From Dentipellis sp. KUC8613 (Eukaryota; Basidiomycota; Agaricomycetes; Russulales; Hericiaceae), in contig NSJX01000013.1 in NCBI GenBank assembly GCA_002286715.1, positions 14,860-78,859 of the forward strand: 64,000 bases of DNA. Direction: 5' to 3'. Made by a program: the position numbers and the translations under genes. Below are positions 20,307 through 31,970 of the stretch, in pieces. Position 1 is the first letter of the stretch. Each line of letters begins with the position of its first letter. The notes under the pieces were generated by a model that was given only the letters and a program-made list of their open reading frames with translations, was not told the DNA's origin and did not search any database.

Positions 20307-21484
20307 ATGGAATTCCCGCAATGGGATTCCGCCATTGACCATGTTACCGACCATCTGAACGTGTCCTCTGGGGCGAAGCCACGAGATCCCAAGCTGACGA
20401 CGTTGGTCTCCCGCTCCCAATTGCCCGTATACCCTGTTCGCTTTTCCTTATCATTATTTGCAAGCGGCGCGCTGAATAAGCTCGTATCTTTGGCAGGACC
20501 CCAACGCCCCCATCCTTGAGGCCGAGCAGCGCAATATCGTACCGGTTTCTACCACCTTCTTTCCAGGATTCACGTTCGACCACCTGCCCAGTGACGTTGC
20601 TCTCCTCACTTCAGATTCCGTATTTTTCTACGCCCATTCCCACCGGCTCCTCGCCGCATCGGACAATGGATTCAACGCTATGCTCCCACAAGGTCACATG
20701 GACGAGCTCGATGGTAACCCGCCGTTGCTCTTTGTTCCAGAGAATTCGGCCGTGCTCAATGTCATTCTACACACGATCTATAACATGTCCACGGCCCAAT
20801 TTCTACCTGCAACGAGGACCGTTGTAGACGCCGTAGACGCTATGACGACGTACGGCATCCCGGCGAAGACGTACATCGGTCCATCCACGCCTCTCTTCCT
20901 TCACCTCCTCACCATTGCCGTCATCCATCCTATCGAAATATATGCCCTTGCGGGGTCGCTCGACATCTTTGAGCTCGCAGTGGGTGCATCCGCCCATCTG
21001 CTGTCGTACTCTTTACCGTCTCTTACCGACGAACTCGCCGTAAAAATGGGACCTATCTATCTAAGGCGTCTTGTATTTCTGCATCTCGGTCGTCTTGAGG
21101 CCTTGAAGCGGCACCTTCTCCCGCCGCCTCCATTTCACCGGCATACGACGATCTGCGGGGCAGCGGAGCAGAGCGCGCTGTCAAGAGCATGGACGCTGGC
21201 GTCTGCTTATCTGACTTGGGACGCCCGACCTGGTAATTAAGACTATCACATTATCATATATTAAGCAGTGCACGTTAATGCTCCGCCCGAAGATCTATCC
21301 ACAGTATCCATGGGAGCCGCTCTGTATCCCTTAGAAAATGACCTCCACTGCGAGGAGTGCAAGCGTCTGCTCAGGGAGCGTATAGGCGATCTTGTCATGA
21401 ATTGGGCACTTGTCAAGGTGCACCTCGATGCACCAATCGAAGTTCACGTCAGGCTGACACTTCATTCCTCAGAAAACCATCTGA
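20307..21484 (+). CDS. BTB/POZ-like protein, paralogue 2
   Basis: Exons 20307-20435, 20497-21232, 21269-21417 and 21473-21484 total 1026 nt (341 residues) in one frame. The start MEFPQWDSAIDHV aligns with the starts of the other two copies. The core reads SDVALLTSDSVFFYAHSHRL, ASDNGFNAMLP, VILHTIYNMS; then AGSLDIFELAVGASAHLLSY; then the exon 3 motif PPEDLSTV..GAALYPLEND, C.ECKRLL. The last exon adds only KTI before the stop, as in copy 3. The intron at 21233-21268 is only 36 nt. No known function. Confidence 0.85.
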
Positions 21485-23498
21485 TCATGTCCCGAATGCT
21501 TCTGCCTGGAAACCCAGGTCATACATGTTACCCAAGCTTAGCACATCCGTTACCCTTCTTATTTTACTCACCGCTAGTGTTTGTACAGTACAACACTGTA
21601 TTCTAGTCTTTGACAGCTCTGAGTGTAGTCGTCCATGCCCTCTTTCTAAGCCGCTTGTTTTCACCCTTGTCCCTTCCGTTGAATTATGCTGTTTGTTTTT
21701 ATGTAGATAGGGTACTATGCCATTGTCACAGGACATCGACTGCCTGCAGGCGGAGCTCTGAGTATGCGTAGGCCTGGCTCATTGCCGTTTGGCAAGCTGC
21801 TGAGATACCGCGACGACAAAAAATAACACATGCGGCCATCCCTGGCCATTGGCATGGCGACCTGGATGGGAACGTGCTATCGCTATTGACTTGCGTACCG
21901 CTGTTATCCTCATTGCGGTTGGACGCGAAGCAATTCACGGCAGGATTGCAACTGGACAATCACGGCGTCGGGCGACCGCTATGTGTTCATGATGACACAA
22001 CGGTGAAGCCTGAGCAGATGACGAGACGAAGCTTGGCCGCTCTCGCCGTTGAGGCCTCCAGCAGAAGACCCACGGATCCATGGGGACGGAACAAGTGCTC
22101 CTTCGCAGCGAACCAGACTAAAGTGGGAGTTTGTGACTATGCTTAGGGGTGATGCCATGCGCAAAGACGAAGGAAAGACGGCGCACGGGAGCCATAGGAT
22201 CCAGAACCTTCACAACAGTGACTGTCATCTGCCTTTCTGGGATATGAGGACCTCTCTGGCAGCCTGCACGACCTATCATGAATTCTGCGATGCGGTATGG
22301 CTTCCGGGTCTCTAGCGAGGACCGCTCGAAGACTAGTAGCGGATGCGTGGGCGTGCAATGGCAGGCAGCGCTTGCTCTGTTCACGAAGCACAGGCTCGGC
22401 GAATCATTGGTGCTGGCCTCTTTCGAGAGGTGAGGAACAGTGACTACAGCATCAGTGCGCATATAGGTAGCAGGGACATGCTGCGATGGACGCACATCTT
22501 GGCCCGGAGGACTCCAGATTGCAAGGCAGTTATGCAACAGAGCCGACGGCGCGCGCCGAGAGAACAGACACACAGATTGCTAGATATGTGAAACGTACTT
22601 TGGGACTGCGGCTCATCGAGAAAGGCTCATCGACGACAATGAACGATGTAGCGGTTTCGGTGGAAAATGCTACGGTGCGGAGAGGACCGATGGGTGGATG
22701 GAGAGCGAGATCGCTAGGAGAGAATATGGAGAGAATGTGCCAGTGCAGGTGAGAGTGACCGTGACTTTGTAACTTGTTGCAACTGAATCGGAAACAGCCG
22801 ACTCTCCTCAGAGGAGACAAACACCAGAAACAACCAGCAAGGCTCACTACAACTAGGCAAGGGCCGCGCGCGAAGTTCCGCGGCTAGCATCGTCTAACTA
22901 TCGCCCTATTCATTGATCCTACAAAGGTGCCTTCCTACTCGATCTTCGTTTTTTTTCGACATCCGGGCGACTCTTTGGATGGGCGGGCATTCTGCACGGG
23001 CCATGCTAACGTTAACAACACAGGTCCACAACGTGCATGGTTCGGCCCACGCTAATGTCAACTGCGGATCCATTCCCAGCGAAAAGAAACAAGTGATTTA
23101 ACCTGCTTTTGTAGATTCTGAACTACGCAAAAAGATCGTGCGTTTGATGCAGTTTGAGCCTTGTTTCCCACAAGAGCACGGGGTACGGAGCGCCCGTGTT
23201 TCACAGAAACGGGGTATCAGTAGTACCCGCAGTCCTTGCTCTCACTTATGTCGTGTGGTACACACAGTCACAGCATAAAAGGCAGGTCATCCGCTCCCTT
23301 CAATCCCGGCCCGCATTTTTACCCGACTACGCACCAAGCAAGTTCTACTTACAGTAATAGGCTCTAGATCTGAGTTTCTAGCACACGGCGAACGCCGTGT
23401 AACGCGCTCCTTCATATAATGATCTATCCTTTCTTCCTTCCCTCTTCCGTGCTCAACCTCTCCCGCCTTCCGACACTTGCACAAGATACGCACTTGCA
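21485..23498. other. Two-kilobase gap between BTB-like genes 2 and 3
   Basis: I find no gene, no recognisable Tat-SF1 remnant and no clear repeat. Short open frames are incidental. A CT-rich stretch before 23499 is the likely promoter of the third copy. Confidence 0.45.
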
Positions 23499-24682
23499 AT
23501 GGAGTCTGAACATTGGGACTCCATTGTCCAGTACATCTCTGAGGGTTTGAACACGCCATCAGAGGAGAAAGCACCTGAGCGACCCAAGCTCACGACCTCG
23601 GTGTCACAATCTCGCCTCATTACGCCCCCTGTTTGTACCGTGTCATTCATTCATGAACGGCATGCTGAATAAATACCATTTTGACAGGATTCCAATGCTC
23701 AGACCCCTCAGGCCGAACAGCACAATGTGGTCTCAATCTCTGTCGTCTTCTCCCCGGGCTCTACGCTCGACTCGCTGCCCAGCGACCTTGTTCTCCTGAC
23801 GTCGGATTCCGTGTTCTTCTACGTGCATTCCCACAGGCTTCTCGGTGCATCCGACAACGGATTCAACGCGATGCTTCCAGGAGATTCCACGCAAGGGCCA
23901 AGTGGCGGCTCTCCATTACTCGTCGTTCCAGAAGATTCCATTGTGCTCAACATCATTCTGCACACGATCTACAATATGTCAGTGGCGCAGTTCGCCCCTG
24001 CTACGCAGGCGATCGTTGCCGCCGTCGACGCCATGGCCAAATATGGCATCCCAGCGAGAACGTACATCGCGCCGTCCACCCCCCTTTACCTCCTTCTCCA
24101 TGCCAACGCCGCCATCAGTCCTATTGAAGTCTACGCCCTAGCGGCCTCGCTCGACATCTCCGAGCTTGCAGTCGCCACATCCAGCCACCTGCTCTCATAT
24201 CCCTTGTCGTCTCTGACAGACGAGCTGACTATGAAGATGGGCCCAATTTATATGAAACGCCTGGTATTCCTGCATCTTGGTCGGATCGAAGCGTTGAAGC
24301 GCCTGCTTCTCCCACCACCTGCCTCCCACCAGTCCACTCAGGTCTGCGGTGCCGCAGAGCAGAAAACATTGACCAGGGCTTGGGCATTGGCTTCTGCGTA
24401 TCTTGCCTGGGAGGCACGACCAGGTAATTATTGCTTCATGCTTTTCCCATATTCGTTCGAGAGATTGATGCGTTATCTCCCGAAGACCTGTCGGCAACGG
24501 CCCTAGAGGCTGCCCTATACCCCTTGGGCGATCACCTCGTTTGCAATGACTGCAAGCGCCTGCTGAAGGACCGTGTCGCAGAGCTCGCCATGCAATGGAC
24601 GCTAGTGAAGGTGAATCCCAACTTCTGCTGAGCACATTCACATCAGACTTACCATCGAACGTCGCTTCAGAAAACCATATAA
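23499..24682 (+). CDS. BTB/POZ-like protein, paralogue 3
   Basis: Exons 23499-23630, 23688-24423, 24462-24610 and 24671-24682 total 1029 nt (342 residues). Exons 2, 3 and 4 have exactly the lengths of copy 2 (736, 149 and 12 nt). The protein starts MESEHWDSIVQYISEGL. The BTB-like core SDLVLLTSDSVFFYVHSHRL..ASDNGFNAMLP is followed by AASLDISELAVATSSHLLSY and SPEDLSATALEAALYPLGD, CNDCKRLL. It ends KTI. The third intron (24424-24461) is 38 nt. It looks intact and is probably a small lineage-specific regulator or adaptor; no target is known. Confidence 0.86.
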
Positions 24683-26336
24683 CCATTCAATAACTGCCTG
24701 CACTTTATTCACGATAAACTAGTGCAGTCCCGACGAAATTGTGCGTCCCCCCGGTCATCGTCCGGTTCGAATACAGTGTTATTCTTTTAGTTTCCTTTCC
24801 CTGTGTAGTTCTGAGAGCCCTGCTTTTTATTATAGTTTCAAACACGCAATTATGACATCCGGCATCCCCTGTACCCCCTCTCACCTCTCAATCTCGCAGT
24901 GCATTTGCTGTTGTATTATATTTCTTTTTGTTCTATCGCTCTGTTTTACTTACATCGAAGCCACCCATGAATCCGTCACCGGCGTTCAATATGACATCGT
25001 TACTGATTTGTCTGTGAAGTACGAAGCTGTGCAAGGCGGCCTCTCGAGGAGATGCCAAAAAAAACGCAGGCCACCCGCGGATCACCGATGAGTACACTCC
25101 AAATGAGCTGCACCGTTTTGTTCTCATGCCATGTTAGCGTACCCATATCGGTGGATGCCTGTCGCGGGTCTAGACAACAGTTACAGGCGACGACTGGTGT
25201 CAACGTCATCGTTGAGCTCATCCCTACCTCGGTCACAGTTGCGGCGGACGCGTGGGCTGGCTTCTTTGTTCGTTTGCTCGTTCTGACGGGATGAGGGGAT
25301 GCAACAGGTGATGCCTTCTTCTCCTCTCTGTGCGGCCTCATCGGCCCTTGCTCTCTTCACAGTGGTGAAGACGAAAGAACAGTTCCATTGCAAGTCATTG
25401 CATGCCACACCTGTGGATGCGTCTATTTGGACTGCCGCAGAAGCGCTAGCGGAAGCTGCTTCCCATCATTCTGTGGGGCCCGTGCACATGCACAAACCAT
25501 GACTGCTGTATAGAACCCAGGTCGCATTTTTGCTGGCGATCTACGCCGGATTCAACAATCTCCGCTGTCATCTCAAGTGCTTCTATGCGGCCATGCACCG
25601 GCGTATTGACGGGTTTCATGTTCACAAAACTATATGTACTCGAAAAATCACCCTTTAAAATAAATTTGCTCACTAGCGGGTATCTGGCAGCATTCACTTC
25701 CTCAAAGGTTACATAGCGTGGCACATCGCGGAATTGCTTGTCGTCATCTTGAATGACCACCAAGTCGCGTAGTAGATGTACTGGTGGCGGATCCTCGGAA
25801 GTTGAGCTCTACGGGAGTAGAGCGCGCTGCTGCATGTTTGTGCTTCCTAAAGCAAAACAGCCCCGACGTCAGTCGAAAGGGCGCAGGCTCAACCAGTCAA
25901 CCAAGGTTTTGTTGTAGGGACCTTGACACATGTTCAACTACCCCGGGTACATTGCGGCGGAGTTCTTCCACCCTTCCCGCTCTCCGAGAACGCAGCGCGC
26001 AGGACCACGGGTCCCACTTCCCATGTGTGGAATTCGACTAGGCTTGCAGTAGTTCCATGTGCATGGCTCTATGAGATCGTGCCATAAAAGCAAGTGGCAG
26101 AGATGTGACGGCAGTTGCAAGAACGTCCTCGGCGCGCGCGAAGGTCTCCAAAACACTAGCTAAGACCACATCTCGCGCCAGAACAAAATGCGAGGGAGCA
26201 AACATTGCGGTCGTGGCGAACGTTCCGACATGTATCCGACGTTCCTCGCGATGTGGCATCAAGGGACAAGATGCAGGAGAAATCATCTATATTCCGCTAC
26301 TCTACCGCAACCCACCATGGCTAGCAGCACTCTCCT
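24683..26336. other. Gap downstream of BTB-like gene 3
   Basis: No gene I can support. A 105-codon minus-strand open frame at 25446-25763 (start MVVIQDDDKQFRDVPRYV) has protein-like composition but no recognised family, no companion exons and no relative in the window. It may be an exon of an unrecognised or decayed gene. Confidence 0.4.
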
Positions 26337-27104
26337 CTACTTTACGAGCAGCATAGGGAAGTACGCGTTCGGATCATGCGGCGCGTCGGGGGCGCGTTCG
26401 GGTACCCATTTCTTGAACGCGGTGGGGAGTGCGGGCGGGATGTTAGTCTCGGAGAACGTGGGGCGTGCAGCAAGGACGGTGTTGATGGCCTCGGTGAGGT
26501 CGACCGATGGTGTGGGGGCGGCTGCCGGAACGGACGCCTTGTCGCCTTCGGCCTTCTCCCCTTCTGATGGCGCAGCAACACTGTGTGGCGAAAAGGTAGA
26601 ATATTTTGGGGGAGGACAGGTGTTATAAGAGAAAATGTCGTGAAATGTATGAGCCACAGGTCAGAACTACCGTGAAACATGGACACGCACGCTTGCGGGA
26701 TGTTGTGCTGGATAAGAAGGTTCGAAAGTTGTGATTGGGTCACGACCGAAAGCTGAGGGTACGCTCGGCGCACATCACGCTTCCAGTAGTGGTTCTGCGC
26801 GATGTCGGAGGCTGAACACGGAATGTCAGTGAGCTTGCAACAATAGGAGCCTGCGGACACGCACCTTTAGTGGCAGGAGTAGAATACTTCTCTGGCCTCG
26901 AGCCTGGAGGAGGCTGCCTGTTCACAGCTTGAAGAGGCAAGCCAGACGAGATCTCCGGGTTGACCACGACAGCATCCCCTGGAAGGCACACAATGTAAGT
27001 TATGTCCGTTAAATTAAACATAGATAAAACGCACGGAATTTCTTCCAGAAGCCTTTGGGGGCGAGGTGGTAGAGTGTCTGGTCTGCGGCCTTCTTGGTCG
27101 CCAT
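26337..27104 (-). CDS. NADH:ubiquinone oxidoreductase 21.3 kDa subunit (fungal complex I accessory subunit)
   Basis: An accessory subunit of mitochondrial complex I conserved in fungi. Four exons: MATKKAADQTLYHLAPKGFW start (27104 down), DAVVVNPEISSGLPLQAVNR..PPPGSRPEKYSTPATK, ASDIAQNHYWKRDVRRAYPQ, LSVVTQSQLSNLLIQ, and a last exon with an Ala/Pro/Glu-rich stretch ending ERAPDAPHDPNAYFPMLLVK. The PEKYSTPATKASD and YWKRDVRRAYPQLSVVTQ blocks identify the family from memory. Splice sites keep one frame throughout (for example CAAGC/GTGCGT joined to ACAG/TGTTGCTGC). The protein should act at the inner mitochondrial membrane. Confidence 0.85.
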
Positions 27105-27705
27105 CGTTGTTCAAGTCTTCGGCGCGACTCGCGACGTCGGCGACGAGAGAGAGACCGTCTTACGTAATCCGAAGTCCATGGACCTCCCACGTGTAAACAG
27201 AGATCAACACGGGCGCGCATGGTCAGGGCGCTTAAGAACCACTCGAACTTGGAGAACAACCACCGCTGTCAAGGCCATCAGCCATGAGAGTAAGTCGCTT
27301 GCCATGCCCTGACTACAAAACAGAAAGCGGTAAGAGTTCTGAATCATACACGCTTCAATTGCGGCTGCTTATCGAATAGCAACGCAGGTGCGCCTTAAAG
27401 TCGCGACAATCGCGCCATCGTCTCCCGGCGCCGGTTCGGTTGACGCCATATTGTACAAGCCTCGGCATAGAAGTGCACGAATCCACGTCTTGCCCGCTCT
27501 ACAGCGTAAAGCACATCATGTCTTTCTTCCAGGCAATCGAAAATAGCCTTTTCCTCTCCGTGGTCGATTTACGTCCGAGCCCCGATGACGAGATTCGTCC
27601 GAATGGCGTGGATGTCACGACTTGCCCTCATATAAAACCCGCTGGCATCCCTTTCTTTCTAACCGACGATTTTCTTGACCCCCTTACTCCTTGACCGTCT
27701 CGCAG
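27105..27705. promoter_or_regulatory. Divergent promoter region, complex I subunit / UPF0643
   Basis: A 601 bp gap between divergent starts, presumably containing both promoters. No gene seen. A 5' UTR intron ending TCGCAG directly before the ATG at 27706 is possible. Confidence 0.4.
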
Positions 27706-28517
27706 ATGTCTCCCTCCCTCGAGCCCCGCGCGTCCTCAGGTGAAGATGTCACCGAGCCTCCTTCCCGAACGCCTTCTCCGTCTTCGACCGACAGCTCTGC
27801 TCCTGAGCACCGTGACCCACATAAGCTGCCTAATTTTACGTCGTCCTCGCTAACGAGCCCACGCGCACCAATCCTCTACCTCCCGCCGCTTCTCTCCTCT
27901 CTCCCGCCGCAGTATCCACGGCACTCCCACGTTCCGTCTTCGACACGAACCCCGAAGACGACCGACACACGTCTTCCGGACATTGATCCTGCGTCGCTTG
28001 CTCTGCACAAGGCACTGCATAATTTTAGCCCTGCGACAGATGACTATGCCAACACCGCATACGCTGACGCGTTCAACTGGAACGAACTCGAGCTTCCTGA
28101 AGAGGAGGAGCGGGAATGGTATTGCGTCGCCTTCCGGAGCATCCGCAAAGCGGGCAGCGAGACCGGTCGTATGTCCCCTGTTTCATATACGGTTCCACCC
28201 GCACTGACGCGCGCCTGTTCCCAGCCCTCTACGAGGCGGACAAACTCGCGCACGAAGAGGCGATCCAAAACGGGGGGCTGATCATGTACTGGTACGGCAT
28301 CCCGGACGCAGAGACGGGACTCAACCTCGCCACGTGCATATGGCAGTCCCGCCAACACGCCATCGCGGCCAATGCGCGCCCGCACCACATCCGCGCGATG
28401 CGCCTAGCCGTGACGTCGTACGAAAAGTACTCGCTTGAGCGGTACCGCCTTCGGAAGCGCAAGGGCGAGAGCGGGGTGGAAGTCCTGGAGTACGGGAGCG
28501 GGGAAGTGGGATGGTAG
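27706..28517 (+). CDS. UPF0643 family protein
   Basis: A conserved fungal family of unknown biochemical role. Exon 1 is 27706-28165 and exon 2 is 28225-28517 (753 nt, 250 residues). A disordered Ser/Pro-rich head of about 90 residues is followed by the conserved domain: FNWNELELPEEEEREWYCVAFRS, then AGSET(A)LYEADKLAHEEAI, LIMYWYGIPDAETGLNLATC, IWQSR.HA, AMRLAVTSYEKYSLERY and a Gly/Glu-rich end (GSGEVGW). Length and order match the family. I infer a small-molecule-binding or enzymatic fold from the invariant WYG and IWQSR motifs, but no activity is established. Confidence 0.85.
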
Positions 28518-28871
28518 GAGTCCGAACCGCCATTGCCGCTTTCCCGTGCTGGACGCCCAGGTCGCAGACGCGTTGACGCGTCCCAGTTTCCCCATTTCGC
28601 TGTACTTTCTCGCTTTCTTGCTGTGTTCCGTGGATAAACCCCCTATTTTAGTTACCCTCATTCACTCCATAATCGTCTCTCGCATAGATCATTTGCCTCG
28701 TCGTTTTACCCAGCAGCAATCGCTCATATCGTTATTTGTGGTAGAGTCAAAAGTGGCTGTCATGTTCTCGTTCAATACAGTCTCACACTTGACTCTTGAC
28801 TCGACGAGGGAACGGCAAGAATAGCACGCAAGCATCTGTGAAAGAAACCGGAGAGTGCCCATTGCCACAGA
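28518..28871. other. Convergent intergenic region
   Basis: 3' flanks of two convergent genes, AT-richer in the middle. No gene seen. Confidence 0.45.
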
Positions 28872-31259
28872 TCATCCAGGCCACGACTCGATACTGTCCC
28901 TCTCAAACTCTTCGTCTTCCACCGATTTGCGTCGACCCAGCCCCAACAATCTCGCATTCAACATGCTGATCCGCATCTCAGTGACTCGCTTTGAAGGATC
29001 CTTCACTGGCGTCTTGGGAGGATCGCTGATGTTCGCGGGACGACGGTACGTGCCCGGCAGCACGGCTGGCAGCGCGGTCTAGTTCAGCGTATAGGTTAGT
29101 GAGGCACGAAGTACAGATGGAGTCAGAGACAAACTTGTTCAGTTGACGTTGGCACTCGCGCGATCGGGTCTTCGGGTGGCACTTCCGTATACTTTTTCTC
29201 CGTGGAATCTTGGCCTGAACTGTTAGGATGAGGATCTGGTTGAGTGTCTGAAGTCGACTCAGTCTGGTTGTCGCGCAGAGGTGACACAAAGATTCCTGGG
29301 GCAGGTGCGAAAGCGAATACCGGTTCTTCTGGCTCTTGCCCCGCTTGTTCGTTGGTCGCGGGCTGCATGCTCCCATCTGCTGGGGTTCCATCGGCCATCG
29401 ACTTCCTCGCCTGTGTGCAAATCTCCCAGCCATCTAGTGCCACATCGGCAGAGGTGCCTGTCAGTGAACCAGCAGCAGAACCGGGAGCGTAAGCAGGTTC
29501 ATATATACGCGCTTGTTCTTGTTCTTGAAGAGCAGGCGAAAAGTTCGCCGTGTCTGTCAGTTCTTCTGCTTCACGATGATCCACCGGGTACTCGGGGTCA
29601 TATTTTGAACGATGCAAGTTCAGAGATACGGGGTGTTCAGGCCGCCCATGGGTGCTTTCGCTTCTATCTCCCTGCAGGAAAGGCGTCCAGTGGAAGTCCA
29701 GTTTCTCGTCCAAAGGGTATATATGCGGGGACGACGGCGGCGAGGAAGATGGGTCTTCGGTTGGCGAGTCGAAGTAGGCTCGGTACGTAGGACCCGGCGT
29801 GGAGAACATGTTGTCGACGACCTTTTGTTTGAGGATGTGGTCGATTGAAGGGAAGCGAGACGTGTAGGACGGGGAACGGCTCGCATCGAGGACTTGATCT
29901 TGATTAGCCATGGGAGGATCTCTGCCCGTCGAGAACGAGGTAACGTCGCCTTCTGGCATGATGTCTGAATGGCTGCGTTCTCCAGGAGAATGAGCGCGTG
30001 AAAAGACCTTGGCCTCCCCTAGGTAGTCCGCAGTCTGTGGTTCCCAAAACATGGTATCGTTGTAGAAGCCGGAAGCACTAGCTTCATTATTCCAGGCAGG
30101 GGAGCCATCTCGTCTCCCGAAAGAATTGTCGCGGTATTGACGAGAGTTCACCGGAGAGAATGCAGGAGAGGGTCGAGAGCTAGCAAGATACGAGTCGGCT
30201 GCGTAATGAAGCAGAATAGGAGACGCATAGGTAAGATCAGGCGAGTATGGCACAGCTGAGGGCGAGGTATCCATGACCATCGAAGACAGCGGAACCTCCA
30301 ATACCTTGGTATGGGATTTCCCGGGACCGGGAGTCGAGAAAGGCACAGCAAAGGCAGGAGACGTCTCATTTATATCAGTTTTTGCCACGGAATCTATGGT
30401 CGCCTTGAGAGCCCGAGAAGACGTTACAGAGCTAGAGCGGTAGATAGGCAGCGCAGGTTCCAGAAAAGTCGTCCTGGAGTCGGCGGCAGACTCAGGCGCA
30501 TACAGCGTGTCGGACGAAGCAGCTTCGAGGTCTTGCTGAGGATGAGCGTCTGTCCAGAAAGGGACGTTGTAGACCTCCGGCGGTGGGGGCTGAAAGGCAA
30601 AGACAGTATCTTCCTCTGCGTCGGGCTTACCCGGAGTGTTATCTCTGTTCTCCTTGACCAGAACCGTCGGGTTGTTTCTCACTCCTAGATTGAAAGAAGG
30701 ATCGACAGCCGGGATGACCCGGCGGAGAGGATGGCGAGAATCGAGACGGGAAAGAGTACTGTTAAGCCAATCCGGGATGGGACCGGGAGCTTCTGCATGG
30801 GTACCAGCCTGCGACAGTCACTATATGCGCCAATTCTGATATGAAGACGTGCATACGCTCACCGACTCTGGAACTACGTCATGAAATAATGCCGTGTCAT
30901 CGCGATGTTCTCTAGTAGGCTCGGATAGTTTAATGACTGCGAAATCCTTTCCCAGCCGTCCCTCTTGAAGCCGACTATATGCGTCCAAAGGCGTCTGCGG
31001 AACGTCACGAGTGCTAACAGAGGACGATCCAGACGAGGATGCACGCTTCCGTCGCGGTTTCGGGACACCCGCTGGGGATCTATACATCATGTTGACTTGC
31101 TCAATCATGTTGTCGTAGCGTGAGTTAAGTCCTGCCGTGCGTCGTCGTTTCAGAGGACGGCTGAGCTCAGCTGCGGGTTTGACTACAAGCGATATATCGT
31201 TAAGACTAAGACATAAGAGCGCCTCAGTTTCCTGATCTTTGTATACCTACCTTGTACAT
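28872..31259 (-). CDS. Unrecognised Ser/Pro/Asp-rich protein
   Basis: I do not recognise the family. The chain: a basic N-terminal exon (KPAAELSRPLKRRRTAGLNS, MMYRSPAGVPKPRRKRASSS, LDAYSRLQEGRLGKDFAVIK), a linking exon with DWLNSTLSRLDSRHPLR, then a 500-codon exon rich in Ser, Pro, Asp and Glu (30698-29130), and a last exon with RRPANISDPPKTPVKDPSKR, EMRISMLNARLLGLGRRKS and ESWPG at the stop. The low-complexity body suggests disorder; the short conserved-looking ends (LQEGRLGKDF, PLRRV, MLNARLLGLGRR) may be binding motifs. A KRRR cluster could direct it to the nucleus. The start is uncertain: 31259 needs a GTATAC donor, and 31108 is an alternative. Confidence 0.65.
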
Positions 31260-31970
31260 TTCGAGTGTACGTGGTCAAAGATACTCTTGAACGTAAATGT
31301 CAGGTTCGTTGTTCCACTGACTTGAAATGCAACACTTGCCGGCTGTTTGGAAATCCCTCAAGAGCAGAACTCGACTCTTCCAATTCAAAGTTTGGCACAT
31401 ATGCGGATAAATGCGACCGGGAGGGCATCTGGGTCAGATGGTAACGGGCAAGACGCGTCACTATCGAGACACGCGTGTCGCGCCTCGTGCTGTGCTGCTC
31501 ACATGATCCCATTTTCCCACCACGTGCGAAATGTCGCGACTTGGGAGCAAAATGTCGAGAGCGCCTTGCCGCAGCTGGCGAGCAAAGCCATCCGAGATTC
31601 CTGTTCTCGTCCCTTCCAAAGCCGGTTCCACTGACCTTTTTCATGTCGTTTGACCAGATAACGATTTTGTTCGATTTTCTCGCTAGTTTCGGCTTTCGCG
31701 CCTCGCTCGGACTCCCTTGTGACGCGTAATCGGCCTTATCAAGCCGCCGGGGTGCCGTGTACTTGCGTACGTGGGACAGAATAGGTATGACTTTTCTGCA
31801 TGTGTTCGGGGTTACTAGGAGAGAGGTAAGCGAACTTGTCTTGTTCTTGCTCTCGTGCCTCTTCCACGACTCGCGTGCGGTACGCTTCGACACCCTCGCC
31901 ACGCCCTGGTCTGTTGTACCATCGTCCAGCACTTTTGCTTCTCGGACAGCTGCTGGCCTTATCGGCGATC
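31260..31970. promoter_or_regulatory. Divergent promoter region upstream of gamma-glutamyltransferase
   Basis: About 0.7 kb between divergent genes. A 210-codon minus-strand open frame here has no family motif and is treated as fortuitous. A short direct repeat (AAATGTCGCGACTTGGGAGC followed by a second AAATGTCGA) is the only visible structure. Confidence 0.4.

Noticed and set aside
31300..31932. 210-codon minus-strand open frame between divergent genes
   Set aside because: No family motif, no introns where all neighbours have them, Arg/Ser-rich; more likely promoter DNA.
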